Assembly (NCBI GenBank): GCA_009869945.1
Contig: WIXG01000237.1
Span: forward strand, 1 to 64,000
Reading direction: 5' to 3'
From: Mesaphorura yosii
Lineage: Eukaryota; Arthropoda; Collembola; Poduromorpha; Tullbergiidae
DNA: 64,000 nucleotides
In this document: one piece after another, positions 34,301 through 47,576 of the stretch
Position numbering within the stretch: the first letter of the stretch is position 1
Layout: each line of letters starts with the position of its first letter
Program-made: the position numbers and the translations under genes
The notes under the pieces: generated by a model
Seen by the model: only the letters and a program-made list of their open reading frames with translations
Told to the model about the DNA's origin: nothing
The model's database searches: none

Positions 34301-37300
34301 AATGCCTTGAGTCTCAAAAGTCTACGCGTACGCGTACGGTGCGATGCGATGGAAAATCCATTTACAGTTTGCATTTCTGTCGAGGTGTCACCCTGAACTC
34401 TTGCTGCAGAAGTATTTCGTTTGAATATATGTATTGTTATCTTTGCCTTTGTCGAAAAACGCAAAATATTATTGATCTTCAATACACCTTTTTGCTATAA
34501 AAGAGTCAAATATTCATTCATTCTTCGGATGCTTGAGTTTCTGAGTGAAAGCTGTTGTGCTGCAATACCATCACAATCGAAGTCGCAATCACGTTCACTT
34601 TTGCATGGAAGATGAGCTGAATGGAAGACGAAAGCGTGGCAGTGGAAAGGCATACGAAGTGACATTTCAGAGAGAGCGTGCACGGATGTTGCTGTACATG
34701 TTTAACATCTGAATGTCTTCCTTAAATGCATACTAAATTTTACTTCCTGCAGACGGGCAACACAGCGGGTGGGTGTTTGGTTTAAGAGATAAGGAGTGAG
34801 CCTGAGCACTGAGCTCTGCATCGAAAGAATTTCGAGATGACACGAAAAAGTGAAGAGTGGAAACTCAATATGATTCCTGAAGAAACGACGCATTATCTGT
34901 TGTACAGGCTGAAGCTTCTGATTGTTATGGGCATGTCCACACTCTGAAGAAAAGTGCATTGATTCTTGAGTGATTTTCCAGACCAAGTCTTTCACTCAGC
35001 CACTGAACCTTTGCAACAAAAGTTAACTCGGGTAGTTATGCGATTGAGCCAAGCGAGAGCGACACGAAATTTAATTCTATTCCCAGCACTGAGCCGCTGA
35101 TTTTCAACTATTGTTCTTGTTGGAAACTTCACACAAACAAAGGCTCTCGGCACAGTTCTGAAACTCGCAGGTGAAGCATCTAATGAATCAACGAGAGACC
35201 CTGATTTTTATTCGATTTTTGCTGAATGCCAAATGTCTTGATCTCAGGTGTAGTCAAAAGTGAACGAAGAGCGCTAGTTCCCAAATCGAGGCCTCAAGCC
35301 CAAAGAACATCGGAGTTTGAGATCTTGTGCTCTAATCTCATAAAATACTATTGTTCTTTTAACTTATTAGAAATTTCAGAGTTAACTACTATAATTGCAC
35401 ATAACAAAGCTCACAAGCCTCGTAATCACCTAGTCCAGGTTTGTCCCAATCTTATCTTTTGGGAATGATCATAATATGGTGAGAATAAAAATGGTTTGAA
35501 GGCATCAAAACAATTAGTACATTCGACCGTCTCCAACATTTCTCGTGCTCTTTTTACATTGAAAACCGTAATCAGGTTACGAGCCTAGTATTTATCTTTG
35601 TGGTAAGAAAATATTGAAAACAGTCGCTGCTGGGTGGTGACGTGACGAATTCACAAACCACTGCATTGTTACCTCAACATGTACAGGATTTCCCCGTCTG
35701 GGTGAATGCGAACGAGAACGTTCGGCACGGTGACAAACTGAAAATCGGCTTCTTTCCCATTCGGAAAATACACTTCGGGTTTCCAGATGGCTTTGACGAG
35801 ATTTGGGTCGTTTAAGTCCAGCGGTTCATGCAGGTCTTTATGCTTCAATCTTTCATCCTTCCATCGCTGCCGCAAATACAAGTCCACCTTGTAATCCTGT
35901 GAAATCATAGGATTTTTCAAGCACTTTTCGTAATTTGAAGGTTCGGTTCATTACGCTTCAATCACTTTTCTCTCATCTTTAAAAGAAAGAAATTGACGTG
36001 GTTTTTATTTTAGTAAAAGCTACAAGAGCTCACAAGTGTTGAGCTCTTGCTCTTATCCTCAACTTTACACTTAGGACTCCATCCAACTTTTAACACTTTA
36101 ATTTTAAGAGCCAAGAGTTTGGTTAACCGAAATGGGTGCGTTACGTCCGGAAAAATTAACTATTTACTACTTACGATTATTGGTGATACGCGTGTAATTA
36201 GATTTCCAAAGATCTTACCATCGTGAGTGGATTCGGTGAACCGAAGCTCCGAACGTAGAGTTCGCAGAAGACTTTTGTCGGTGTTGTATTGTCTGAGTTG
36301 GAGAAAATATACAAGAAAAGTTGGGCTTAAGAGAAAGTCAAGTAGTCGAAGTACAAATACAAATGCTCATCAAAAATTAACGTTAAAAGGCTGTGCGAGC
36401 ATTTATTACAATGTCATGTCTCCCGAACCCGCGTGGCTCAGTCTTGCTAACAAGAAAGCCGTCCCTGGCCGTAAGACGCTCAGCTGCTTGTTTCTAAATA
36501 ATTTAATTTGTAGTTTGCAACATGCAGTCAGCCCTTTCACAAAACCTAACAAAGATCAAGAGTATTAAAAACTCTAGCGGGGCGGACGGTGCGGATGCGC
36601 GATCTTGGCGTCTAACCCGTTCAAAATACCTCGAGACACGCCGAGAATTATTAATGATTCCTAAATAAAGCGAATATAGCCCATCACAGGAAAAACTGCC
36701 GCGTCTGAACTGAAGAAAGTCAGAACCGTATTAACTTTGCAACACGAAACAGCGTGAGCGCTACGAAGTATAAGTACACATGCTTCTATTTCTCATGAAA
36801 AAGTTTGAGAACGGAAAAGCAAGACAGGCAAGAGTCAGAAAGTTAAAATTAAGAAATAAGTTTACGAAAATGCGCTGGCAGAAATCAAAATTGCGGTGTG
36901 ATGCTTGAAACTTCGTTCATAATTCCAAGGCGGGCGCCACAAAGCCCAAATGAGTAACTTACTCAAGTGATTTGTAGGTGTAGCACGTCTGTCATAACCA
37001 TTTTTCAATAGTTCATCCAGAATCACGAGGTCTTGAACCCGAGCCGCTTTCCTGTAAAGAATGAATGAATGCAAAATTATTGCTTTACTTTTATGTGCAA
37101 ATTCCAGCTATGAATGCCTCATTATCCAAATAAATATTATTCATGGAATGACGACATTGGCTCAAGTTTGCTTTCGAGGATTCCAACCTCAGAACTTCAA
37201 GTTGCCAGAATTTTTTTTGGATGAGTCAAGTGTTCAAGTGATTTCCTCCGCTGCTGAAATGTCATAATGATCGGCTTTTCTTCAAGAGATGCCAAATTCT

Positions 37301-40300
37301 GGCTGGGAGTTCAATTAAAGCTTTGCCAAAGCGCCGTTTTGTGTGTCCATGAATTATTCAGAAGCCAATTTTTACTACCCGTGACTGTGATTAAGTCGAC
37401 TACTCAAGCGATGGGCAGCAAACGAAATCAATCAAATATGCAATCAGCCAGCTCCTCTCGCTCATAGTTTATTCCTTTGGGCGAAACTTCTTCGAATTGC
37501 GAAAGTTTTGAAGACAACAGGAAAACTTCAAAAAGTGTGCGAAGCCAGTTCCCATCGTGGAAACGGGAGACAGAGGTGTGTTCATCAACGCGAAGAAGTT
37601 GGTGAAAAGAAAAAGAGGAAATTGGTCGAGACAAGTCCTTGATTCCAAATTTCCGTTCGTTCTCACATTCAAAAGAAACCTTTAATTTCGTCGGCGCCTG
37701 GTTTCGCTGTGGCCTGGTGCCTGAGTTGATTCTGAATTGGCCTTTGTTTTTTAGTTTCTTTCATCTTGTAGACGAACTGACGCCTGATCTCTCTGGTTTC
37801 AGATTTTACCTACAATTTTGCATGTTCTAACGTGTGCGTGCGAGAGTCTGCCCTAATTGCTTCTCTGATGTGATAAATTAATTATCGAAATGTTACCGAA
37901 CTAGGTCACAGTGCATTACGGCCCTGGTGGCCACAAGGCTCGCAAGCTTGTATCTACTTAGAAAGCATTACTGTTAGCACAACTTTGCCTTATATTTCAA
38001 ATTCGAGTGCTGGCCCGCATCAACTGCTACTGCTATTTCATCTTTCTTCGCTACGTTGCTATTTTCGATTTTATTATTCATGAAATTGTTCCATTCAAAT
38101 CTAATTTCCTCGTAGCTTATCTTTAACTTGAGCATGGCCTGGGCAGGCGTGGATTAAAAACTGAATTTAGAAAACATGATTGCTTCTCAAATGTCTGCCA
38201 AGCTACTTCTGCCATTCTAATACCTTTTGTGAATAAAAGATAACGTAGCTCCGGCGTACGCATATACCACTACTACGCACGTACATGAGTACATTTTGTA
38301 GGGAAATTGAAGATACAAAGAAATCCAATTCGGAGAGTACCAAACACAAACATCTCGACTGTATCGTCGTCGTTTGACTGAGTGAATTTTTAAATTGACA
38401 AGAATTATTTAGCCGTATTGTATTAATAGGAGGAGCAGGAAAGATGAGCATCCTCAGCATCGTCCCACATTCTCTGAATCTGAACACTCAAATTCCATTC
38501 ATTGGCACTCACTGCGCACTTCGTGCTTCCTGGAAACGCGATATTATGCTAATGTGTTACTTTGCCGATGAAATTCGATAAGAATTGATTCTTCATACTA
38601 CTAAAATCGTGTCTCTTTCCGCAATTCCACATTGGCAGTATAGCCGCCTGATGCTAACATGTTACGCGTCTTTTAAAAAAATGCACTCCACGTCAGCCTT
38701 TCACCTGCACTTGACATGGTTCCTAATTTCAGACTCCGTTTACAATGCACAAGAATGCTTTTTCAGTTAATACTTCCAGGTTAAATATTTACAGATGGAA
38801 TTCCTTTCTTACATAATTGAAATTAAAGAATCTCAAAAATGTGCTTCTTGACTTCCAAGGAACGCCTGTCCAATTTGAGTTGGGTCGCAGAACAAATTGA
38901 GGCCGGCCATGGCTGCCTATCTGCATATTTATTCAACAGGCAAACTCGAAACATGAGTGAAAAGAAAACAAGTCATTCTTTGGAAAATTGCGACCTCCTT
39001 GAAGTCTGCCGGCCTCCAGATGAGTTGCAGTTGATTATTTATTTAGAATGCAAGAAGCAGCTCAAACTGAGTGGGATGAGTTTTGCATGAGCCGAGTATC
39101 CTCCTGGACGAAGGAAAGTGAAAGGCAGCGAGAAGAATGACAGGCGTGGCATATAAAATGCTGATTTAAGTTTGAATGGGGTGTAATTGAAAAATACAGC
39201 GAGGCTAAATTGCCTTCAGACTGACTGGGCTCCCGGAGTAAGTCATGTAAATTCGGGCATATGAAATTGTAAACTGAGGAAAAGAGAAATGTGGGCAGAT
39301 GAAAGTTGGTAAAAATCCAAATTGAATCCAATTACCATTCGAAAATATTCATACAAGTCAATAACTGAAAAGTCAAGTCAAAAGCTTCGGCAAGGAAATG
39401 GAATGTTACAGGTTTCAGGCTAGGCTGCTTTCGCATTTTATAAATTCAAAGGCTCAACTTCAGACTGCATTGCTGGCCGGGCCGGGAGAAAATTAAGAGG
39501 ATTCAAATTATTTGCAATGCGGGATGCTACAAAAAGATGTGGTTGCAGCTTTTCAACGTCTTCACAGTACGGAAATACTGGATTGGCAAGTTGTATTGTT
39601 CTGTTGCAGTGCAATGGGGCCTCAAGGCATAGGCATATGTAGGTAAAGACAGCTGAAGTAATAGTCTCCATTAAGTATATTTAAGGTTAATCCCGAAACT
39701 TTCTCACGTACTTCTGAATACGTCGCACAAAGTTTGCGCTCGAGTCGTTAAAGCTGTATCACTTTTCCTCGTAAGGCATTTTTTACTTTTCATGTCCTCA
39801 CTCCTTTCATGGTCTGTTTAGAATTTGAAATTTAGCATTCCTCATCACGAACAAGGTCACCGAGAAGAACGGCTCAACTAGCACGAAGCGGTGCAGCGTA
39901 ACAATGTACCCTTTTGTCAACGAAACTGCAGACACACGTACAAGACATGCATCTTGCGCAGTCGAGTCGATAAGAAACAAACAGGAATAAAAGTGGTGTT
40001 TTGAACTTTTTAAACAATGCTGAGGTTGTCCAGAGTCAAATCGTAGTAAGCCTTGTTCACATACTTTAAAAAGTCATAATTCTTTTCTTTTCCGTGACCC
40101 AGTTAAAGTTCAGCCGACACTTGACTGAAGAATGATCATGTCGCTTACGATCAGGCGACTAGCAACACGACTTAATTAAATCCCAAGGCTTCAAGTCATA
40201 AATTTAGACCGACGTCCACTCTATTATCTTAAAATCCTTGCCCCAGTTGTAGGACAGCTGGCCTATGGCAGCACGACTTATGGCACGCGCCCTAGAATGT

Positions 40301-43300
40301 TGTCAAACTGTCCTGCCCGGCCTCCTGCGCATATTTCCCAAATATTAATGCAACATGATCGTGGATCTAGAAGATTCAAGTTTGCAGCGCGCATACGTCG
40401 CTTTGAATTATAATGTCCTGCCTTAACAAAGGCAAGACAAGGCCAGAAAGAGCAGTTTGCCCTGCCACAGCGTGTGGCACGGTCAGTGTTCTCATTCAGA
40501 GTTCCAAGAGTGCGGCACTAAAAGGTTTGGTTCTGACCTTCTAAGAAAGAGAAAGGTCCCAAGAGAGCCAGGAAAAATAGACGCAACTGCAATTGGAAGA
40601 AGCAGAGCGACATTAAGACCTTAAATCCCACCAAAGAGGTTTACTCGAATTATCAAAAAAAAAAGGAATGGACGAAAGTAAGGGATTTACATTAATCTTC
40701 TGCTTGCTCGTTGCGTGGAGAAAGATTTGACCTGACAGACTGTACTCTGAGGCTTATCTGCTTTCGGCTTGAGTAAGGTAATGTTACATCACTTTTACTC
40801 AATCTCTGATATTAATCTACTACCAAGAGCCAAGACCCACATACGGAATGCCGTATGATTTGGGACACACTCTTTCTTCTTTCCATTTGGCATCACGTCT
40901 CAAGAATGACTGACCGCGTCTGACGATGATTGGAAGGCATCAGACGGATTAATTAGGTTACTCTGTGCTCTGCGCTGAAGATTGTCATCTATCCTTCGTA
41001 AAGCCTCAGCGGGCGGCTTGCTTCGTACGTATCTTTTCACTGACATAACATTTATTGGGCCGTCCCAGAATAAAAAGAACCACCTTATTAGTTTGGTCCT
41101 AGAAAAATCAGAGACCACCGGTCAAAGTCAAAGGGTTCTTTACAACTAATCAAAATATGATTACAAACCAAACCGCGACGAAAAAAGATGAAAAATATTA
41201 TGGTTTGTTTTGATTTGATACAGGAGATCAGCGTGAAAGTGCGGCACAAGCAAGTTTCTAACAACATTTTCCGAAAAACTCAATCATCATACTCACAAGA
41301 TAAGGAACACCTACATATAACTTTATTCATCTCAATATTTCGACGCTTGCAGAAAAACGAATCTCAGTCTTCCCAGCCACCGTCGCTGTGACCTGTTGTC
41401 CTTTGTCTTAATTTAGTTAACTCCCAAGAAAGCAAAGCGAACACGTGCGGCTGCAAAAGACAAAAATTCTTGGAGAACGCTGCGAGGCAAAGAGAAAGCA
41501 AGAAAAACAACGCAGGCACTGGTGGCAGGTTCATAAACGGGAATTGAGCTTCCCAGCATGAATGAAGTTCTTACTCTTAATTCTTTTCGCCCAAGGTAAA
41601 TGTAATAATATTATCGCGGCGTGCTCAGGCTAAGGCTAAGATTCAAATGGAGAAATTCGGAAGATCCTGCAAGAAACAGGGGACCATTATTTTATATGCT
41701 CGGTAATTAAATTATGCCGCTTTCATGGGACGGGTCCGTTTCTGCTTTACTTTGCTTTCGCAAAAGAATGTCTTGGAAAAATGGCAAAGAAATGACAACG
41801 CAACAGAGGAATCTTGAGGCAATGGTTGAATTAGAAAGAGACCGAACAAAAGAAAATCCGTAATTGGAATCTGCTTTGTGTACCCCGTGTAATCACGTCT
41901 ACTTTAATTAAACATCATTTTTGCTATTCAACTGTTCATTAAACAATGAAAATGGTTGAAACTGTCTTTTCATCAGGTTTGAACAACGTGGCCAAGGACA
42001 GGTCATAATGGGAATACAAGGACTTTTGCCTTCGTAGACAGATTGATCATAACAGGCAGCTACTGGGAGTTTATTATGTTCTTTACTGCCTCAGCTTTGC
42101 AAGAACGAAAGATTTTTGGCTTGAAATCTGCTCATTAACGAACTTGACGCTTGCCTAAGTACTTGTTCACTACCGAATACACTGAAATGAACCCTAATTC
42201 AGAGGTTGAAGGGATTCGAAATTTTATTCGTACTCCTCGCGAAAGTACAGTCTGCAGTTGCCGCCCATTCCTGAATTATATTTCGCTCGTCCTTGTGTCC
42301 GTTGCTACGTTAACCAGTTAACCTTCGCGATGATGGTGGCGAAGTATTCCACCGTTATCATCATCTGTCTTCAACGCCCCACGCGAGCTTGCTTGCTTGC
42401 AGTGAAGTAAATACTGCTCCTGAACAATCGTAAAACGCAAAGCTTTCAATCCTACTGCACGCACATCTCGCATTCAACCGAGCCGTTTTTAGTATCACTT
42501 TCCCTCGGTTTACGATCTCTCGTTCCTTTTCAACACTTTCTTCTTCTTACTGTTTCTGTTTCTCTGCTCGGGAATGACTTTATATAAAACTTTTATTTGC
42601 GCCGACTTTTATGAGTTTCTGGCGAAAACAAGGAAACATGAGACCAAGACAGCAGAAGGCTATGGTGGTGGCTGTGGCTTTGGCGTGGGGAAGGTAAATT
42701 CCTTCATCTTCGTCTGCCATACCGTGCACGAATTTCTTGGTATTGACGGAATCTTTAATCTAGAACAGCGCGCCGCGACTGAGCCCTGCGAGAGGAAGCG
42801 TAATCAAAAAGCTATCTTTCAAAGGCAGAATTTCAGATGGTTGAGTGAGATGGATGGCTCCATTTCCATTCTGACTGAGATGAATGCGATGATGGAATGC
42901 AATGATAATGATGCTGGAATTGTGTCGAACCGATAAAGATATTTCCAGCAGGAAGGTGAGAATTTTATCTGGGAACTGAAAAATGTCGCTTGACTCGTTA
43001 TAATTTAGGACGTTTGGTCTCATCGGAGAATACACTTGTTAACGTGTCATGACCACATCAGCAGAACGTTCGAGATCATGATCACAGGCTCACTACTGTT
43101 GTCGGCCAAAACATGGATCAGACCAGCAACATGGCATGTATTTGATGACGATTCATTTTTCAATGTCCTGCCATGTCTGGTTACTTTGAAACATGACAGT
43201 ACTCATTCGTGCTCCTTTCCTATGCTCTAACTCTAAAATTGAGTTTATTTGCCCGTGTCACGTCGGAGTACGAGTTTGCATGCGTAGAGTAACATCTTGC

Positions 43301-46300
43301 TCCTGGTCTCATTGTGCCATGTTGTATTGTCACGGGAAGCCATGAATATCCACCGCATTAATAATACAGCTCATTTTTGCCATCATTGTTTCCTCTGCTC
43401 GAAAATTGGATACAAGGTTAGGCTTCATGCTCCTTTTCAAAATAGAAACACCCACAAGAGGTTCATCATTACTTTCATTACTCGGGTGGCACGGCAAATT
43501 TCGCTTTCGCTCGTTTGCACCTACATTCAGCCGTTGACTCAATTTCACAATAAGAAAGTTCCTGTAATCAAGTTCTATTGTTGCGAGTTTAACCTTGTCT
43601 TACTTAATTTGATTGTGCTGTAAATTCAAATTTAATCAAAGAAATTGTATCAGGCAATAAATGAACTGTTCTCAAATATCTTTAACGAAGTTGCAGAACC
43701 CAATTTTCCAGGAATCGAAGTTCACGTTATTTCTACGGATTTTGACAAACAAGAGCTCAATTCCACAATTTTGTGCCTTACAGTTGTCACCGATAGCTCA
43801 AGCCAGAAACTGCAATATCTCACTTGCAGATTCTTTATTTGGAAGTGGAAATGAATGTTTACCAAAAATCTGGACAACGCGAATTACTTTCTTTGATATA
43901 GAACCTCAAAAGTGTGCAGTTGACTTGTTCAAGTAGACTGAACAAAAGCCGCAAGCTCAGTTGGTTCAAATTAATTTACTTTTAAATTGGAAACTCCACT
44001 GAGTCATTCGAAGGAGGGCTTCGCTGTAGCTCATTTTCAGCTTTAGTAACTTGAAGCCGTGAAATGCACAAAATTCGAACTGGTCGCCAATCCACTACAC
44101 AAACCAGTTAATTTGGTTTTGACTTACGCATGACGGAACACAATAATTATTCTGCATATCGCATACGAAATGTCAAGCAAATACTTTTATGGTCATTTTC
44201 GTTTGGAATTTGGAACTACCAAAGTGGAAAAGTTCACATTTCAAAACGAACAGCCTGAAATGAATCTCGGGTTCAGTTTGAAAAGTACGACAAGAACGAG
44301 TGGGCAGGGCGCTCGAGCCTGCGGATTTGATTGCAGCAATTGTGTTATTAAATTTCCACATCACCAGTCTTTTGTCTTTTCATCTCTGTTACCTAATGAC
44401 TCGCTCCAGTAGTCAAAATTCAACCACTACTGGTGTGTGTGGATGGAATTCAAAGTTTACCAAATATTCTCATGGTGATGTGTCTCTCTTCGGCCCGGGA
44501 TTATTTTTGTCAGTACATTGCGCAATAGACATGAAAAGTAGCTTCTAAACTTCAGCAATACGAAGTTCAAGCTTCTGGCTCGTACGATGCACTTGGGACA
44601 GCGACGGATTAATTTATATCTCTCTTTCGTATTTTCTTCTGGTCATTAGTCAGTTCAGTGAAAAGAGTGTGCAGTTAATCCAAACGGAAACAATTACTTT
44701 TTGCAAATTATTGAGGATTGTCCTCAAATTCTCCATCCTTTGTCCCAAAGTAATCAAAAATTTAAAATGCAGATTTACGTACATGATTTGCTCCAGAGTA
44801 ATAAAGACGAGGAGCGATCTCGACGCTAGTATGGGTATGAGAAGTGAATTTTCACTGTATAAACTTTCTGGCTTAAAGCCCAAGTTATTAAGAGGCTGGA
44901 TTATTGTATTTCACTTGGGATCAGTTGTTCTGCGACATACCCATACCCAGGCGTAAGCTCACAGCTCGCGCTCATGTCTGACGTCTCAAAGCCCAGGTAT
45001 CAGGAATTCCTTGTTTATGAAAATTACTTGTGAGCAGTAAACCATTTTCAGTCCCAAGTTTGAAATGCTGTTTGTCCGAGGATTATGCTGTTCGTTTTAT
45101 TTATTTATTTTCCAAGGCCGTCTACCTGAACCAACAGCAGTTCAAGGTGACTTTCGCAATATCACAATTTTGTACGTTTTGTTCCTTGCACGGCACGTTG
45201 CTCAACGAAATTATTCAGGAGGCTGGTGCCTCGAGGCTAGGCGCAACCTTAAGTTTTGGCACTGGCAAAGTGACTTGTTAAGAGTAATCGAATAAACATT
45301 CCATTGCATTGAGATGTTTGGGTTGAATTTGTATCCAGCGCTGAGGTTCAGTTAGGCTGCATTCAATGTCAATAAGAAATGCATTGAAAAACTGGAAGTA
45401 ATGGAAACGGATGCATTCCTTCCTTACTTGTCCCAGCCCGCCGATAGTGCTTTAATAGGAAGGCAATAATTTACTTCCATTTTCATTAGTGCGGACGACA
45501 AACAACTGGTTCTACCCAAAGAGACTAGTGTGAACTTATTTGGCAGGTCAGGGAAACTTGCAACAGTACTTACATAGCCTAAGAAAACTTTTGCAGAGCC
45601 CATGATCACTTTTTTAATTAAAACATGAGCAAGTGCACTAAATAATCTTCGGGGTACGCTTAGTTTGATCCGGCTTGTTCTGGCCACCCGAATAATTGAA
45701 TTCGGCAAGGAGAGCAACTCGAGCGGAGCGGAGCAACAGATGTGGTCAAAAATCCAATTTCTGAACTTTACCACTAACCAAGGTCCATTTTTCTTTTTGT
45801 GATGCATGTACAAAAATTTTTCGTTCACCAAATTCAATTGGAATGAGACTTGTACTTCGAATACATCGGAATAATAAGCAAGATGGAAGAAACTTCAAAG
45901 TACTCTTTCTCCGACCTCGAAATCGGAAAATGAAACCAGGATCAGGCAATGTGGGCAACTTTACGCTGGACGCATACGCAGTGAGCAATGAATTCGAAAC
46001 CAATAATTTCAACATGGCACAGAAGACAAAAATTCATTTTCTACCACTCAAGGCGCAGGCAGTCGAGCACACGGGCCACTGAAGTATTATTGATACAATG
46101 GATTATGTCATCAAACCATGTAGCCATTCGTAAACAAAGATTACACACAAATAAAGCAATAGCATGAGTACAGTAAGCTTTTCAATGAATCCATGAATCT
46201 GTGAAGAGAAGGTTTTACTCATCTTCATCAATCTTGCAATACTTTCTTAGAAAATTCAGGCATCTTTACTGGGGATTCTTTTCGTGACAGCTGACTAATG

Positions 46301-47576
46301 GAATTTTATTTGCTCAATAGCACCGTAAATGGAGTTTATCTATAAAATATTAAGGATTTTATCCAAATGAAATGCCTGCGGAGATTTGTAGACTGAGGAG
46401 TCGGAAGTCTGAACGGAGCCATTCAGCAGTTTGACATTGCATTCATTATTGTTGTCCGACTGCGCTGACTTGAAACTCTTTCATGCTTCAATGCCGTCTC
46501 TCAGCTCTCAAAGATTTGCGAAATGTAATTTTTAGCAACGAACGTCTCTAGCGAATGGGTTCTTAAAATGGAGAATAAAAATAATCTCTGATTTCAGAGA
46601 TTAAGAATCTGACAACGGATTTAATTTATCCTTTTTCAAACTCCCAAACTTGAGCTTGTGCTGGTGATTTGTATGTTGTTTATGTATTGTAGAGCAGCCG
46701 GGCTCAGCCTTGAGTTGGTCGGTTGTTGGTTGTAATGGGATGTGAATTAATGGCACAATCAAAAGAACATCATGCAAAAGGCAAAATGCAGTAAACAACC
46801 GTCGCATTAGTAGCACTTACGACGACGGATTGAATGATGTGAATTCAGGAGCTATTCGTCACATACACCAGATTTGCATTTCACAATTAGATTTACAAAG
46901 TAATTTGCATATCAACACTAATGTTCAGTGCTTTATCCTTTCTCCTCGCCTTCGTGTGGCATTGCAGCTGTGATACAATGGCACAACTGAATTATGTGTG
47001 GTGTCAGTAATTGAATTAAAACAAAAGCATGAGCATGACGCTGTAAACATCCGCGCGCGGCTTGAGGTATCTCTTATTCGATTATGCCTACTGCTTACTG
47101 CTTGTCCCTCGTATCGTGCTGTTGTACTGCGATACTCATAAAAGTGGAATTTATGAGGTTCCTCGGGGCAGGATGAGATCGAATAACTAAATTATAAGTA
47201 CGGCTTTAAATCCGAGCCCTTTGTCGAGGTTCGGCACTTTTGCTTTTCAATGACAGCGAAAATGCAAATGAGAAAGCAGTTTGCTTGCTAAAGGCCCTGC
47301 AGTTTGTGTATGTAGTTAAAACAGCAATTAAAACTGCTCTTGTGCGTTAATTAATATTTAATTGCGATTCTCCCTTGCTTTACGTATTCAGAAGCGACAT
47401 GCCTTGTGATTTTGAACTTTGCAGGCATGACTGCGAGGCACTCAAGCTTTTAATAAAATATCTTCCATCAAGAGAAAATAGTTATCATCAAAAAGTTATG
47501 ACAGTACTTACGTCTTTGACGAGAACGCCAGGAGGATGAGACAAAGTTGAAACCAGCAGAGATGAGCCCACTTCAT
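31328..47576 (-). CDS. Cys-loop ligand-gated anion channel A (GlyR/GluCl-like)
   Basis: A subunit of a pentameric ligand-gated chloride channel. Ten coding exons on the minus strand: 47576-47512, 37051-36963, 36292-36219, 35896-35673, 33208-33126, 33017-32883, 32795-32604, 32100-32032, 31955-31756 and 31630-31328 (1434 nt, 477 aa). Exon 1 encodes a signal peptide (MKWAHLCWFQLCLILLAF) and is separated by a 10.5-kb intron. The extracellular domain has TMDYKVDLYLRQRW, AIWKPEVYF and the Cys loop Cys158-Cys172 (CMMNLSKFPLDKQTC). A second cysteine pair (about 216 and 228) is typical of glycine and glutamate receptors. M1 includes ILMVVISWVSFWMD. M2 is VPGRVTLGITTLLTV, with PGR at the PAR position of anion channels. 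M3 is GFVFMALLEFTVVNY. A Ser/Thr-rich intracellular loop and M4 (FPLAFACFNFIYWPYYL) end the protein. The ligand cannot be read from sequence. The intron after the M2-M3 linker uses a GC donor (32031-32030). Confidence 0.93.
33209..35672 (-). other. Intron of anion channel A
   Basis: This 2.5-kb intron lies between the IWKPEVYF exon and the Cys-loop exon, in phase 2 (AG plus A makes Arg). It has a GTAAC donor and a TATTTGCAG acceptor. I see no gene or repeat inside it. Confidence 0.6.
37052..47511 (-). other. First intron of anion channel A (10.5 kb)
   Basis: The intron joins the signal-peptide exon to the first extracellular exon in phase 2 (AC plus G makes Thr). It has a GTAAGTACT donor and a TTCTTTACAG acceptor. 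Most of it is unremarkable AT-rich sequence. Open frames are short. One possible signal-peptide-like exon on the plus strand (41562-41595) is noted under findings. No transposon ends were recognised. Confidence 0.6.

Noticed and set aside
43645-43854. Plus-strand frame at 43.6 kb as a second exon for the signal-peptide-like exon at 41562
   Set aside because: The reading phases do not match across the putative junction, since joining gives an immediate stop.
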